Assembly (NCBI RefSeq): GCF_016082275.1
Contig: NZ_MOWM01000011.1
Span: forward strand, 1 to 64,000
Reading direction: 5' to 3'
Length of the DNA: 64,000 bases
DNA from: Variovorax sp. E3
Lineage (GTDB): Bacteria > Pseudomonadota > Gammaproteobacteria > Burkholderiales > Burkholderiaceae_C
The position numbers and the translations under genes were made by a program. The notes beneath the pieces were generated by a model that did not search any database, had not been told where the DNA came from, and worked only from the letters and a program-made list of their open reading frames with translations. Positions 28,532-38,316 of this stretch are shown here, piece by piece. Position 1 is the stretch's first letter, and each line of letters opens with the position of its first letter.

Positions 28532-29884
28532 CTACACCGACCCTCTTTGAATGCGGCCTGTTGCTTGCTGGCCGGCTGGTGCATTCACGGCCCTGGTGCG
28601 CGTCGAATCGGCTCGCGACTGGTTCACGAAGCTGACCGCGATAGCGCCGAAAAGTCCGGCCAGCGCGATCGCCATGAAGTTCTGCTCCAGGGGGAGCTTC
28701 AAGGAGACAAGCCATCCGATGAGAACCGGCGCGACGATCGCGCCGATGCGGCCCACGCCGGACGCGAAGCCCACACCCGTCGACCGTGTCGCCGGCGAAT
28801 AGAAATCGCCGGCGTATGCATATGCCAGAAGCTGCGTGCCCAACGTGGAAGCACCCACAATGAACACGGCCAGGAACAGCAGCTCGGTCGACTTCGTGTA
28901 GGCGAGTGCGGTCAGGGACAAGGCACCTGCGGCATAGAAGCCGATCAGGACGTGCTTGATGCTGAACTTGTCGCTCAGCAAGCCTCCGCCGATCGCGCCG
29001 ACAATGGCGCCGACGTTGAAGACGATCACGAAGTTCAGGGCGGACCCGAGGCTGTACCCCGCCATGGCCATCAGTTTGGTGAGCCACGAGTTCAGCGCAT
29101 AGACCATGAAAAGTCCCGTCATGAATGCGACCCAGATCATCACGGTGCTGAGCCCGCGGCCTTCCTCGAACAGGCTGCGTATGGGGGCTGAGCGCACCTT
29201 GTCGGTGGGCGATCCGCCGTAGATCGTGTCCATGGCATGCGCCTGCCCGGGCGCAATCCTGGCCGCCATGGCCCTGAGCTGGCGTTGGTCGCCTTTCTTG
29301 ACGAGGAACGACAGCGACTGCGGCATCGTCTTGAGGATGAGCGGGATCAGCAGCACGGGAAGTCCTGCCACGTAGAACACCCACTGCCATCCGTAGCCTT
29401 CGATCAGCTGCTTGGCGCTCAGGGCGACAAGAATGCCGCCCACGGAGTAGCCGGCAAACACCAGGGTCACCAGGCGTGTGCGCAGGTTGGATGGCGCGAA
29501 CTCGCCCATCTGCGCCGTCACGATGGGGAGCACGCCGCCGATGCCCAGGCCCGCGATGAAGCGGGCGATGCTGAAGCTGACCGGCTCGTGGGTCAAACCG
29601 GCGGCGGCCGTGAAAAGGCTGAAGAGCGCGACGCACACCGCGATCATGCGAGGACGCCCGATTCGATCCGCCAAGGTGCCAAGAAAGATGGCGCCCAGCA
29701 TGGTCCCGAGCAGCGCTGACCCGGCCATGATGCCGGCGCTGGTCGCATCGATCCCCATCTCTTTCATGATCGACGGGAGCGCTGCACCGACGACGGCCAG
29801 GTCGTAGCCGTCGATGATGAGGATCAGCACGGACCAGAAAAGCACGAGCCCGTGGAATTTATTGAAGCGCGATCGACCCGCCAA
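28532..29884 (-). CDS. MFS transporter, aromatic acid:H+ symporter (AAHS) type
   Basis: About 450 aa with twelve predicted helices. IIDGYDLAVVGAALPSIM in helix 1 and GTLADRIGRPRM in loop 2-3 are the AAHS signature (PcaK/BenK type); loop 8-9 has GGGLLSDKFS. This frame has only a TTG start. A well-placed ATG at 29907, behind ATAGGAGACAAC, is out of frame by one base, so the true N-terminus probably lies there with a base missing near 29880. Probably imports the aromatic acid handled by the downstream genes. Confidence 0.85.
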   Translation of the reverse strand: MAGRSRFNKFHGLVLFWSVLILIIDGYDLAVVGAALPSIMKEMGIDATSAGIMAGSALLGTMLGAIFLGTLADRIGRPRMIAVCVALFSLFTAAAGLTHEPVSFSIARFIAGLGIGGVLPIVTAQMGEFAPSNLRTRLVTLVFAGYSVGGILVALSAKQLIEGYGWQWVFYVAGLPVLLIPLILKTMPQSLSFLVKKGDQRQLRAMAARIAPGQAHAMDTIYGGSPTDKVRSAPIRSLFEEGRGLSTVMIWVAFMTGLFMVYALNSWLTKLMAMAGYSLGSALNFVIVFNVGAIVGAIGGGLLSDKFSIKHVLIGFYAAGALSLTALAYTKSTELLFLAVFIVGASTLGTQLLAYAYAGDFYSPATRSTGVGFASGVGRIGAIVAPVLIGWLVSLKLPLEQNFMAIALAGLFGAIAVSFVNQSRADSTRTRAVNAPAGQQATGRIQRGSV

Positions 29885-30025
29885 GCGTGCACATCGACTT
29901 GTTGCATGTTGTCTCCTATTGTTGGTGTTCGCCGCTTTGCGCGGCGTCGACCGGAGGTTATTTCTGCAACTGTTCGATGCCCATGCCCAAGGACCTCGAT
30001 ATGGGCGGGGCGTCAGGACATGGGG

Positions 30026-31062
30026 CTACAGGCCCGATGAGCGCTCCTGCGCCGGGTTGCTGGAGGAGCGATAGGCGCCGGGGCTGACGCCGGTCCACTT
30101 CTTGAAGGCGCGATGGAACGCACTCGTTTCCTGAAATCCAGTCTGAGCGGCAACCTCCGCCACAGTCAGCGACGCGCTCGAGAGCAGGTCGATGGCAATG
30201 TCCCGGCGCAGGTCGTCCTTCAACCGTTGATAGCTCAACCCTTCTTGCTGCAGCCTGCGTTGGAGGGTTGTACTGGAAAGGCGCAATGCCTGAGCGATCT
30301 TTTCCAGCTCGGGCCACGCGTCTGGCATCTGGCTGCGCAAGCTCTTTCGGATCTGGGCGCTTGTACTGGCGTCGTTGTGATACTTGACGAGCAGGTTCGC
30401 GGGGGCGCGCGGAGAAAGTTGTCGACCGTTTCAGGCGTTTCGGCGATTTTCAGATCCAGCAGCTCGCTCGCAAACACGATGTGCGTGGTCTTGGCATTGA
30501 AGCTCAGGTTGTCGCAGAAGCGTGTGCGGTAGTGGCTGTCGTCGGCGGGGGGCGCACACCGAAACTGCATCTCGCTCAAGGGAATGCGCCGATGCACCAG
30601 CCAGCACGCCAGGCCGTGCACGAGGATGAACCAGGTGCCGTAGCCGAACAACCGGCGCAGCACGCCGCCGTCGTGCAGGATCACGCGAGCTTCGCTGTCC
30701 GTGCGGATCAACTCGCCACGAAAATCGTCCAGCGTCGATCGCAGGAACCGGAGAATGCGACGCAGGGCGTGCTCGAGGTTGTCCGAGCTGACAGCGGCAC
30801 GGGTCATGAGTGCATAGCTTCCGCGCCGCAATCCGTGGCTGTCCAGACCGAAAAACTCGTCGTCCATGAGATCGGCAAGCGCGACCCACATGCGCGAATA
30901 CGCCGCCGCGGAGATGCGTGCGCGCGGAGAGCTCAGCAACTCGCGATCCAGCTTGGCGAGCTCCAGGACATGGGTGATGTCCAGGTTGCGAAGCTGCGCG
31001 GCATGAAGCGCTTCATGCACGAGTTCGATCGCGACGGTTCCCTTCATTCCAGCGGACTTCAT
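30026..31062 (-). pseudogene. AraC family transcriptional regulator, frameshifted
   Basis: ATG 31062 behind GGGAACGAGT. The N-terminal part is an arabinose-binding-domain-2 type (LELAKLDRELL, HGLRRGSYALMTRAAVSS, PPADDSHYRTRFC). After about 30402 a one-base loss leads to the HTH part: RLSSTTLQRRLQQEGLSYQ, VAEVAAQTGFQETSAFHRAFKKWTGVSPGAYR. Joined length about 345 aa, normal for the OruR/ArgR-like AraC group. Same direction as the MFS operon 119 bases downstream, which it probably controls. Confidence 0.85.
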
Positions 31063-31199
31063 ACTCGTTCCCGGCGAATGGCTTTGATCAAGGAGGGCAT
31101 GCTCGGCACGATTCAGGGCGGGCGTCAACGCTTGCGGCTGGCGTTATCACGCCGCCGCCAGTCTAGGCGAGTGTGCCCTCTCTTGGCGCGGCCGGTCCG

Positions 31200-32927
31200 T
31201 CAGAATCCCAGCAACGTGTCCCAGATCGCCAACTGCGCCACCTTGGGAGGCGAGCCGAAGGACACGCCGGCGCCCACATCACCAATGCGGGCGGAGTCGG
31301 AGCGGTCTGCGGCATAGACGGGCCACGGCGTGTCGTCCGAGAACACGCTGCTGCCGTTTGCTGCAAAGGAGGTCAACGATCGCATCCATTTTTGCGAGAG
31401 TTCGGCCTCCACCGGACCCGCACCGACCTTGTCCTTGTAGTACGGCAAGCCGTAGGTGCCGAACAGGAAGGGCAGCTCGGCGCAGTGGGGCACGCCGCGG
31501 GCCGGCGGCAGAATGGCGTGCATGTATGTCGCCAGCCGCGCACTTCCGCCAGCGGCAGCCACTTGGTTGGCCAGGCGCACACCAACGCTGCGGCGAAGGG
31601 AGTCGCCAAAGATCTCCGTCCAGAGGTCGCCCGGAACATCGGCACGCCCGTCAGCCATCGCGGCCTGGCGGTATGTCGAGATGAGGTTCGCGGTCTGGTC
31701 CGAAGCCACGCCCATGCTGACCAGAAGGCCCGCGACCAGGCCAGCCAGCGCCTCATTCGTCGCAGGCAGCGGTGGAGTCGTTGTTCTCTTGGCCAGGTTG
31801 TCGTAGAGGTCGGTGAAGAAGGACCCCTCGGTCAAGTCATTGGTGACGATGACAGGCAGGCTGGCCGGGAAGGGGGTCCTCGTCCAGTCCGAGATGTACG
31901 TGCTGCCATCCACGATGGGCGCGATCCTGTACCGCCCCGATCGGCCCGTTGTGACGGATGCCGGCAGCGGAGCGCCGAACAGCGCAAGCTCGGCCGTGTG
32001 CACATCCATCGCCGGCAGGCCGATGAGTCCCTTGGGATTCGTGCCGAGTTTCTGCGCGATCACTTCGGTGTAGGTCGCTGCGTCCGCCAGCGACAAGCCG
32101 TAGGGTGCCGCGATGTTGGGCGGGCTCAACAGATAGAGTCGTGACACCAGTGGGCGCCACTTGGGGTTCTGCGCGATCATGATGGCGTTCATCGCGCCAC
32201 TGGACTGGCCCGCCAGCGTGACGTTGTCGGCATCGCCGCCGAACGCCTTGATGTTGGCCTTCACCCATTGGAGGGCGGCCACCTGGTCCTGCACAGCCCA
32301 GTTGGCGGTGGCGCCGGTGTCCGGGTCCGCGAAGTCCGGGTGGGCCAGGTGGCCCAGCGCACCCAGGCGGTAGTTGACCGTCACCACCACCACACCCCTC
32401 TGTGCCAGCTTCTGGCCGTCCATCAGCGACATGCTGGTGGCGCCCGAACGAAAGCCGCCGCCATGCAGCCAGACGACCACCGGCAGGCTGACGCCTGTCG
32501 TGGGCGCCCACACATTCAGCGACAGGCAATCCTCGCTCTGGTTGGTGGCCGGCTCGTAGATCCACGTGGTGTTGGTCTGGATGCTGGCCGCGCCGAACGC
32601 CTTCGCGTCGCGGGGCACGCCGGTGAAGTCGACTGGCTTGGGCGACTTGAATCGCAAGGGGCCCACCGGGGGCTGGGCATAGGGGATGCCCTTGTACGAA
32701 ATGACTTGTCCGTCGATCTGTCCGCTCAGCACGCCCGAGCTGGTCTCGGCCACCAAGGGGCGCTCGATGCCGGCACCGCCCCCCACTGCGCCTCCCACTT
32801 CTGCGCCCGCGCCTGCGCCGCCGCCTCCGCACCCGATCAGGGGCAGTGCCAGCGCGCTGCCGGCGCCGAGCATGAAGCTTCGGCGTGAGTGCGTGTTGAT
32901 CGTTCGGCGAGTGGGTCGGGTATCCAT
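31200..32927 (-). CDS. Tat-exported type-B carboxylesterase/lipase
   Basis: 575 aa. Twin-arginine signal SRRSFMLGAG followed by a lipobox LIGC and a glycine-rich linker, so probably a lipoprotein outside the inner membrane. ISYKGIPYAQPPVG, SEDCLSLNVWAP, VVWLHGGGF (oxyanion hole), nucleophile elbow AGQSSGAMN and a catalytic His in GVPHCAELPFLFG. Cleaves esters; near two tannase-family genes and an aromatic-acid permease it may release aromatic acids from esters. Confidence 0.88.
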   Translation of the reverse strand: MDTRPTRRTINTHSRRSFMLGAGSALALPLIGCGGGGAGAGAEVGGAVGGGAGIERPLVAETSSGVLSGQIDGQVISYKGIPYAQPPVGPLRFKSPKPVDFTGVPRDAKAFGAASIQTNTTWIYEPATNQSEDCLSLNVWAPTTGVSLPVVVWLHGGGFRSGATSMSLMDGQKLAQRGVVVVTVNYRLGALGHLAHPDFADPDTGATANWAVQDQVAALQWVKANIKAFGGDADNVTLAGQSSGAMNAIMIAQNPKWRPLVSRLYLLSPPNIAAPYGLSLADAATYTEVIAQKLGTNPKGLIGLPAMDVHTAELALFGAPLPASVTTGRSGRYRIAPIVDGSTYISDWTRTPFPASLPVIVTNDLTEGSFFTDLYDNLAKRTTTPPLPATNEALAGLVAGLLVSMGVASDQTANLISTYRQAAMADGRADVPGDLWTEIFGDSLRRSVGVRLANQVAAAGGSARLATYMHAILPPARGVPHCAELPFLFGTYGLPYYKDKVGAGPVEAELSQKWMRSLTSFAANGSSVFSDDTPWPVYAADRSDSARIGDVGAGVSFGSPPKVAQLAIWDTLLGF

Positions 32928-33023
32928 GCGACTGTCTCCTTCTGCGTCTCATCCACCATGGAAGGACTGCTGAGCTCAGCGTATGGCAGGACGCATCAAA
33001 ACAACCGTTGCAATTTCAGGACT

Positions 33024-33953
33024 TTAGATTCCACTCGCGCGTAACTTGACGCCGCCCGGCGAAAGCGCCTGTGAAAGCGCCGCCAGAAACAGCCGGCCCG
33101 CCTGCGTGAGGTGATGGCGGGACGGGTATATCGCGTACACCGCCATCGGGAGAGGCGCCCAGCCCGGCGCCACGATGCCCAAGGTACCTTCGTCGATGTC
33201 CTGCTGGCACAGAACCAGCGGCAACTGCGCCACACCGATGCCGGCAATCGCCGCCTTGCGTATCACCAGCAGGTTGTCGCTGTACAGCCTGGGCTTCACC
33301 GGGACGACGCAGGTTTCGCCCTGCGGGCCCCACAAAGTCCACTTTGCCGCGTGCTCGTCGAAGCTCCAGCCGACGGTGGGCCACTCCCTCTGTTGCCCCG
33401 GCTCTACCGCCAGCTCGGTCTCGGCGATGAGTTGCCGCGAGGCCACCAGCCCATACGGTGTCGCCATCAGTTGCTGAGCGACCATGCTGGAGTCGGCCAA
33501 AGCACGCCGTGCCGGCTGGATGGTCAGGTCGACGTGTTCATCCGGCGCGCTTCCGTCGGTGGTCTTCATTGTCAGCGTCACGCGGGGGTAGGCGCGCGCG
33601 AACGCGATCGCTACGTCGCCGATCAGAAACGAAGCCAGGGCGATCGGACAGGCCACGCGCAGGAGCCCACTGGGCTCGCCGCAGCCCTCCTGTGCCGCCG
33701 CGAGCGCCGCACGCGTTTCGTCGCGGATGTTCAGGCCGCGCTGAAACATCTCCTTGCCCTTCTCGGTGACTTCGAAGTGGCGCGCGTTGCGCATCAACAG
33801 CGCCACCCCCAGACGCTCTTCCAGGGCAGCGATGCGACGACTCAGTCGCGACTTGGAGATTCCAGTGCGCTGGCTGGCCGCTGAAAATCCTCCTGCTTCG
33901 ACGACTTCGACAAGCATCATCAGGTCGTGCGGCAGGTCAGTTATTTCTTGCAT
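33024..33953 (-). CDS. LysR family transcriptional regulator
   Basis: 309 aa. HTH: DLMMLVEVVEAGGFSAASQRTGISKSRLSRRIAALEERLG; effector domain begins LRVACPIALASFLIG. The start ATG 33953 faces the tannase-family gene at 34220 across 266 bases that contain a dyad (34111-34130). Likely controls that esterase and perhaps the type-B esterase gene downstream of it. Confidence 0.9.
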   Translation of the reverse strand: MQEITDLPHDLMMLVEVVEAGGFSAASQRTGISKSRLSRRIAALEERLGVALLMRNARHFEVTEKGKEMFQRGLNIRDETRAALAAAQEGCGEPSGLLRVACPIALASFLIGDVAIAFARAYPRVTLTMKTTDGSAPDEHVDLTIQPARRALADSSMVAQQLMATPYGLVASRQLIAETELAVEPGQQREWPTVGWSFDEHAAKWTLWGPQGETCVVPVKPRLYSDNLLVIRKAAIAGIGVAQLPLVLCQQDIDEGTLGIVAPGWAPLPMAVYAIYPSRHHLTQAGRLFLAALSQALSPGGVKLRASGI

Positions 33954-34110
33954 GGCGGACCCTATGTCGTGGGAGCGAAGCCTTCACATCTGCGTCGTGA
34001 ATCCAAGATCCGAATCATCAGGCGAACGGTCGAGCGCGCCGCCGAGACCGCGGGCATCAGTCGCCTCGGTTCATGCGGTTCTCGCAGCGAGGGATTACCC
34101 CATCTTTCAT

Positions 34111-34130
34111 GAATCTATTCAATAGGATTC
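34111..34130 (+). promoter_or_regulatory. dyad in the LysR-tannase divergent region, possible LysR site
   Basis: GAATC-TATT-C-AATA-GGATTC is an inverted repeat with one extra base in the right arm; TTCAATAG is repeated directly right after it (34128-34135). AT-rich against a GC-rich background, about 90 bases before the esterase start. Confidence 0.4.
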
Positions 34131-34219
34131 AATAGTTTAGAGCTGAAGTATCACCGCCTCAAGCAGGTGTTCCCCAAGTTGTGTTCCTGTCTTCTTTCAT
34201 TCATTTCATGAGGTGAAGC

Positions 34220-35841
34220 TTGTTGTCGAACCAAACCATCCAGTCGCCACGCGCCCAACGCGCTCACTTGTCGGCCAGGCTCCTTGGGGTCTTGCTCTTT
34301 CTTGGCGCCGTTCCGATGGCCGAAGCTGCGCGCGGCAATACGTTCGGCTTCACGCGCTCAGCCGAGTCTTCCATCGACTACACCGCGACGCCGCATTCTT
34401 CCAACGCCGAGTGCGCCGGACTCTCTTCCCTTGCGAGCGGTGGAATCGTCATCTCCGCGAAGCTCGTCGAGGCCAACGGGGCCGTGCCCGCGCATTGCCG
34501 AGTCAGCGGCATCATTCCGGCGGAGATCGGTTTCGAGTTCAACCTGCCACTGAAATGGAACGGCCGGTTGTTCATGTTCGGCAATGGCGGCTTCGCGGGC
34601 GAAGCCGTAGATTCCGGACCTGAAGTCGAGTCACGCGAGGCCGGCCTGTCCAAAGGCTTCGCGACAGTGCGTACAGACACCGGCCACCTTGCGGCCAAAG
34701 AGCCTCTCGCGTCGTTCGCGAGCAAGCAGCGCAACAAGGTCGAGGACCACGGCTACCGAGCCGTCCACGAGACCATCACGCTGGCCAAGAAGGTGGCCGC
34801 CACGTTCTACGCGCGGGCCGCGGACTACAGCTACTGGCAAGGCTGCTCGACAGGCGGCCGGCAGGGGATGATGGCCGCGTCGCGCTTTCCGGAGGCTTCG
34901 ACGGCATTGCCGCCGCCGCACCTACGCTGCGGTGGAGCGATGTGATGATGAAGGGCCTGTCCAATCAGCTCGCACTGGACGCGGTGCCGACGCTGACACA
35001 AGAAAAATTGGGCAACGTGTTCAAGGCCGTACTGGCACGCTGCGATGCAAAAGACGGTGCGGTCGACGGGCTGCTGGCCGACCCGCGCAGCTGTGATTTC
35101 GACGCGAAGCGCGACCTGCCCAAGTGCACGGGCGCAGTTGACGCCAACTGCTTCACAGAAGCTGAGACCGACGCCCTCGCCAAGATCCGAAATGGCCCGG
35201 TGATCAAGGGCAAAAGCTATTTCCCGCAATACCCTGGCATGGAAGAAGCCAGCACCGCGACACGCTGGATCATCAATGCAGACGGCTCCGCCAATGCGCT
35301 CTCGGTGTTCAGCGAAAGCTACATGAAGAACCTGTTCTTCCTGCCGCAGCAGGATGCAGGCTACGACTGGAAGAAGTTCGACTTCAACCGCGACCCGGAC
35401 CGCGCGGCCACGATCAACGATCTTTGGAACCCGAAGCCCACGCTCGATGCATTCAAGGCCCGCAAAGGAAAGATCCTGACCTACTGGGGCCTGGCCGATG
35501 CGGCGTTGAACCCGGTGATGGGCATGGACTACTACGACGAGATCGTCCGGCAGATGGGCTTGCAGCAAGCGCAATCGTTCTACCGGATGTTCTTTGTGCC
35601 CGGCGTGTCGCACTGCTCTGGCGGCTACGGCCCGGATCAGATCGATGCCATGACACCGCTGATCGAATGGGTGGAGTCCGGCAAAACTCCCGAGCGCCTG
35701 GGCGCGCAAAAGAGGGTGGGGAACACCCTCAAGTACAACCGCGCCATCTGTGCCTATCCGCAAGCCACGGTGTACCAGGGCGGTGACCCGGAGCAGCCTC
35801 GCAACTACGCATGCGTATTGCCAACGGGCGGCAAGCCCTGA
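34220..35841 (+). pseudogene. tannase/feruloyl esterase family protein, frameshifted
   Basis: TTG start at 34220 behind GAGGTGAAGC, then a signal peptide (LLGVLLFLGAVPMAEA). The first frame holds AHCRVSGIIPAEIGFEF, MFGNGGFAGEAV, ATVRTDTGH and the nucleophile motif YWQGCSTGGRQGM. A one-base loss near 34893 moves the rest to the next frame: FDGIAAAAPTLRWSD, KILTYWGLADAALNP, FFVPGVSHCSGGYGPD (acid and His of the triad) and LCAYPQ-like ICAYPQATVY. About 540 aa joined. Distinct from the disrupted tannase at 23012. Confidence 0.85.
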
Positions 35842-35855
35842 GAGCTGTCATCCAT

Positions 35856-35875
35856 CTTGGCCTTGTCGGGCCAAG
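35856..35875 (+). terminator. hairpin after the tannase gene, possible terminator
   Basis: CTTGGCC-TTGTCG-GGCCAAG, a perfect 7-bp stem 15 bases after the stop. There is no T tract behind it, so it may be a rho-dependent or 3'-stabilising structure. Confidence 0.35.
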
Positions 35876-35992
35876 GTGATGCCCGTGCTGTTCGTATCGG
35901 GGTTCTTGGCTTGGTCGTCGAAAGCGCCGAACGCCGGTAGTCGGCCTCGGCGCAACCGACAGGCTGCGGTGCCGCGTCTTTCCTCGTCTGCG

Positions 35993-36015
35993 ACTGTGCT
36001 GCAAATCTGCACAAT
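35993..36015 (+). promoter_or_regulatory. shared operator-like dyad, copy 1 (upstream of ribose-type ABC operon)
   Basis: ACTGTGC-N9-GCACAAT. Flanked by CG before and C after exactly as in the copy at 59307. It sits in the 367-base gap between the tannase gene and the permease at 36209, where no gene is visible. Same arms and same 9-base spacer also occur at 49035-49057. Probably binds one transcription factor in all three places. Confidence 0.55.
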
Positions 36016-36208
36016 CGAACTCATAAAGTCGTTTGCGACATGTGCGCAGCACTCCTACAGTCGGCAGAAATCAGCACGAAGCCAGTGCTCGAGCGCCGAA
36101 GAAGGAGACAAAGTTGCACAAAAAGGCTTGTAAGAAGCGGCTTCCGACGCAATCGAAGATGACGTCGGACCGCCACGTCTCGAGCGCAAGGCCGCGGGGT
36201 ATTGCCCC

Positions 36209-37183
36209 ATGACATCGCGCCTGAAGTTCGAACGAGAGACGATCGTTCTGGGGCTGGCGGTGTTGCTCTTCGCGGCGTTCGCTTTTCTGCTCACCGGCTT
36301 CCTCACGACCGGGAACCTGCTGAACCTTGTTCGCAACGTATCCGTGCTGGGCATTCTGGGCATCGGTATGGCGATTGTCATCATCGGTCGCGGCATCGAC
36401 CTGGCGATGGTGTCGAACATGGCCATCTCCATCGCATGGGCGGTGAAGCTCATGGAGCAAGGCACGCCGATGCAACTGGCGCTCGCCTGCGGCCTTGGCT
36501 TTGCCCTGGTGATGGCCACCATCAGCGGCGTGCTGGTCGCGTACATCGAAGTGCCCGCCCTCTTCGCGACCCTGGCGATGGGCATCTTCATCTATGGCTT
36601 CGGGCACTACGCATTGGTGGGCGCCGACCTGGTGCACCTTCCACCCGACAGCGACGCGATCGCTTATTTCGGGAGCGGACGGATCGTCGGCATTCCGATC
36701 TCGGTCCTGTTCTTCGTTGCCGTTTGCTTCGCCGCCAGCTTGTTCTTGAACCGCACCCGACTGGGTCGGTTCATCTACGCCATCGGCGACAACTACCTGA
36801 CGGCGCGCATCACCGGCATCGCAGCCCGACCCCTCATCGTGCTTCAGTACGTGATCTCCGGCCTGGTGTCGTTCGCGGCCGGATTCATCACCGTCGCGAC
36901 CGTGACCAGCATCGACACCCGCATCGCCAACTCCACCATGATCTACGACGTGATCCTGGTGGCGGTGCTTGGGGGGGTGGGCCTGAGCGGCGGCAAGGGA
37001 AAAGTCAGCAACGTGGTCGTCGGCACGTTGCTGGTCGGGATCCTGTTCAACGGTCTCACCATCATGGACATGCCCTACACGTTTCAGAACATCGTCAAGG
37101 CGGTGATTCTTCTTGTCGCCATCGTCATCGACGGCATCGTCAACCCGCGTGACGAGCAAACCGGGCAGCAAGGCGACATCTGA
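36209..37183 (+). CDS. ribose/xylose-type ABC transporter permease (RbsC family)
   Basis: 324 aa, hydrophobic. GIGMAIVIIGRGIDLAM resembles the family's GGIDLSVG motif; GRFIYAIGDNYLTARITGI and VILVAVLGGVGLSGGKG are the RbsC coupling and C-terminal landmarks. First gene of the operon 36209-43080, which has a binding protein, a second permease fused to a propeller, a free propeller and a double ATPase. ATG preceded by CGGGGTATTGCCCC. Confidence 0.9.
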   Translation: MTSRLKFERETIVLGLAVLLFAAFAFLLTGFLTTGNLLNLVRNVSVLGILGIGMAIVIIGRGIDLAMVSNMAISIAWAVKLMEQGTPMQLALACGLGFALVMATISGVLVAYIEVPALFATLAMGIFIYGFGHYALVGADLVHLPPDSDAIAYFGSGRIVGIPISVLFFVAVCFAASLFLNRTRLGRFIYAIGDNYLTARITGIAARPLIVLQYVISGLVSFAAGFITVATVTSIDTRIANSTMIYDVILVAVLGGVGLSGGKGKVSNVVVGTLLVGILFNGLTIMDMPYTFQNIVKAVILLVAIVIDGIVNPRDEQTGQQGDI

Positions 37184-37228
37184 GTTGCCCATTGCAAACA
37201 TACACAAACAGCACAGCAGGAGATTGAC

Positions 37229-38238
37229 ATGCGCCAGATCCACACCCAACTCGCCGTTGCAACTTTGCTCGCCCTGAGCGCGTTCACCGCACGGGCCCAG
37301 GAGGGCATCGATGACCCGACGCGGGCGCCGACCTATGCGGCACTCAAAGGCAAGCGCGTCGCCTTCGTGCCGCTCGGCATGGGTCTGGACCTGACCGAAG
37401 CCTGGGCGGCCGGCATGAAAAAGCAGGCCGATGACTTGGGCTACAAGTTCGACGTCAGGGATCCCAATTGGTCGACGGACGCCGGCGCCCAGGCGGTGAC
37501 GCAGCTCATCACGGAGAAACCCGATGTGCTCGTGCTCCACAACCCCGACATCCAGGCGTACGCTCGCCTGATCCAACGGGCGCAGGCCGCTGGCATTCCG
37601 GTGCTCCAGATCAACCTGAAGTCCTCGGCGCTGTCCGAGGCCTTCGTCGGGCCGGACTGGGTGGCCCTGGGTGAGAAGGTGGCCGAACTGGCGGTCCAGA
37701 AATGCAGCCCGAAGAACGGCGGCTCCGGCAAGGTCTCCATCAGCCAGCTCACGATCACGGCCGCGTCCAACATTTACCAGATGAAGGGCGTGCAGAACGT
37801 GTTGAGCAAAAACCCGGACATCAAGGTCGTCTCCACGCAGGGTGGTGACACGCAGGCAGCCAAGCGCGCGCCGCGACGTCGACGGTGCTCCAGCAGAATC
37901 CGGACCTGTGCGGGATCATCGGTTTCTGGGACGGCCAGGACGTGGGCAACGCGGCTGCGGTGAAAGCCGCCGGCCTTCAAGGGAAGGTCTCGATCTTCAC
38001 GTCGGGCGGCGGCGAACGGTCCCAATGCGCCAAGGTGGCCGACGGCGAATACTTCGCCTACGTCAGCTACAACGCAGCGCTCCAGTCGCGCGATCTGAAC
38101 ACGATGATCAAGTTCCTGCTCCAGTCCAGGACGCCGGCCGGCACGATCAAGACCAACCTGTTCAACACCCTGGACGTCATCACGAAGGACAAGCCCCGTC
38201 CGACCGCTTGCTACTCGCTGCAAGACCTCAAGAGCTGA
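37229..38238 (+). pseudogene. sugar-type ABC transporter substrate-binding protein, frameshifted
   Basis: ATG 37229 behind CAGGAGATTGAC starts a signal peptide (AFTARA-QEG), then KGKRVAFVPLGMGLDLTEAW, KPDVLVLHNPD and ITAASNIYQMKGVQNVL of a periplasmic_binding_4 protein. One base lost near 37872 (GCGCGCG run); the next frame continues STVLQQNPDLCGIIGFWDGQD, SGGGERSQCAKV and ATACYSL-like PTACYSLQDL. About 336 aa joined. Its ligand should be a sugar-like or lactone compound, by operon context only. Confidence 0.85.
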
Positions 38239-38263
38239 GTTCGTCAACCACACCACAGCGACG

Positions 38264-38298
38264 CAGGTCTGCCTCCATGCGCGATCGAGGCAGACCTG
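38264..38298 (+). other. 12-bp stem hairpin between binding protein and permease fusion
   Basis: CAGGTCTGCCTC (38264-38275) and GAGGCAGACCTG (38287-38298) pair perfectly around an 11-base loop, 26 bases after the binding-protein stop and 18 before the next ATG. No T tract. Such hairpins behind binding-protein genes commonly stabilise the upstream mRNA and lower downstream expression; it also comes close to the next gene's ribosome site. Confidence 0.6.
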
Positions 38299-38316
38299 AC
38301 GCGGGCGAGCCCTGAA

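Noticed and set aside
27140-29191. 683-codon open frame on the plus strand opposite nitroreductase, SDR and MFS
   Set aside because: Same kind of shadow; crosses three real genes and their gaps without any domain or ribosome site.
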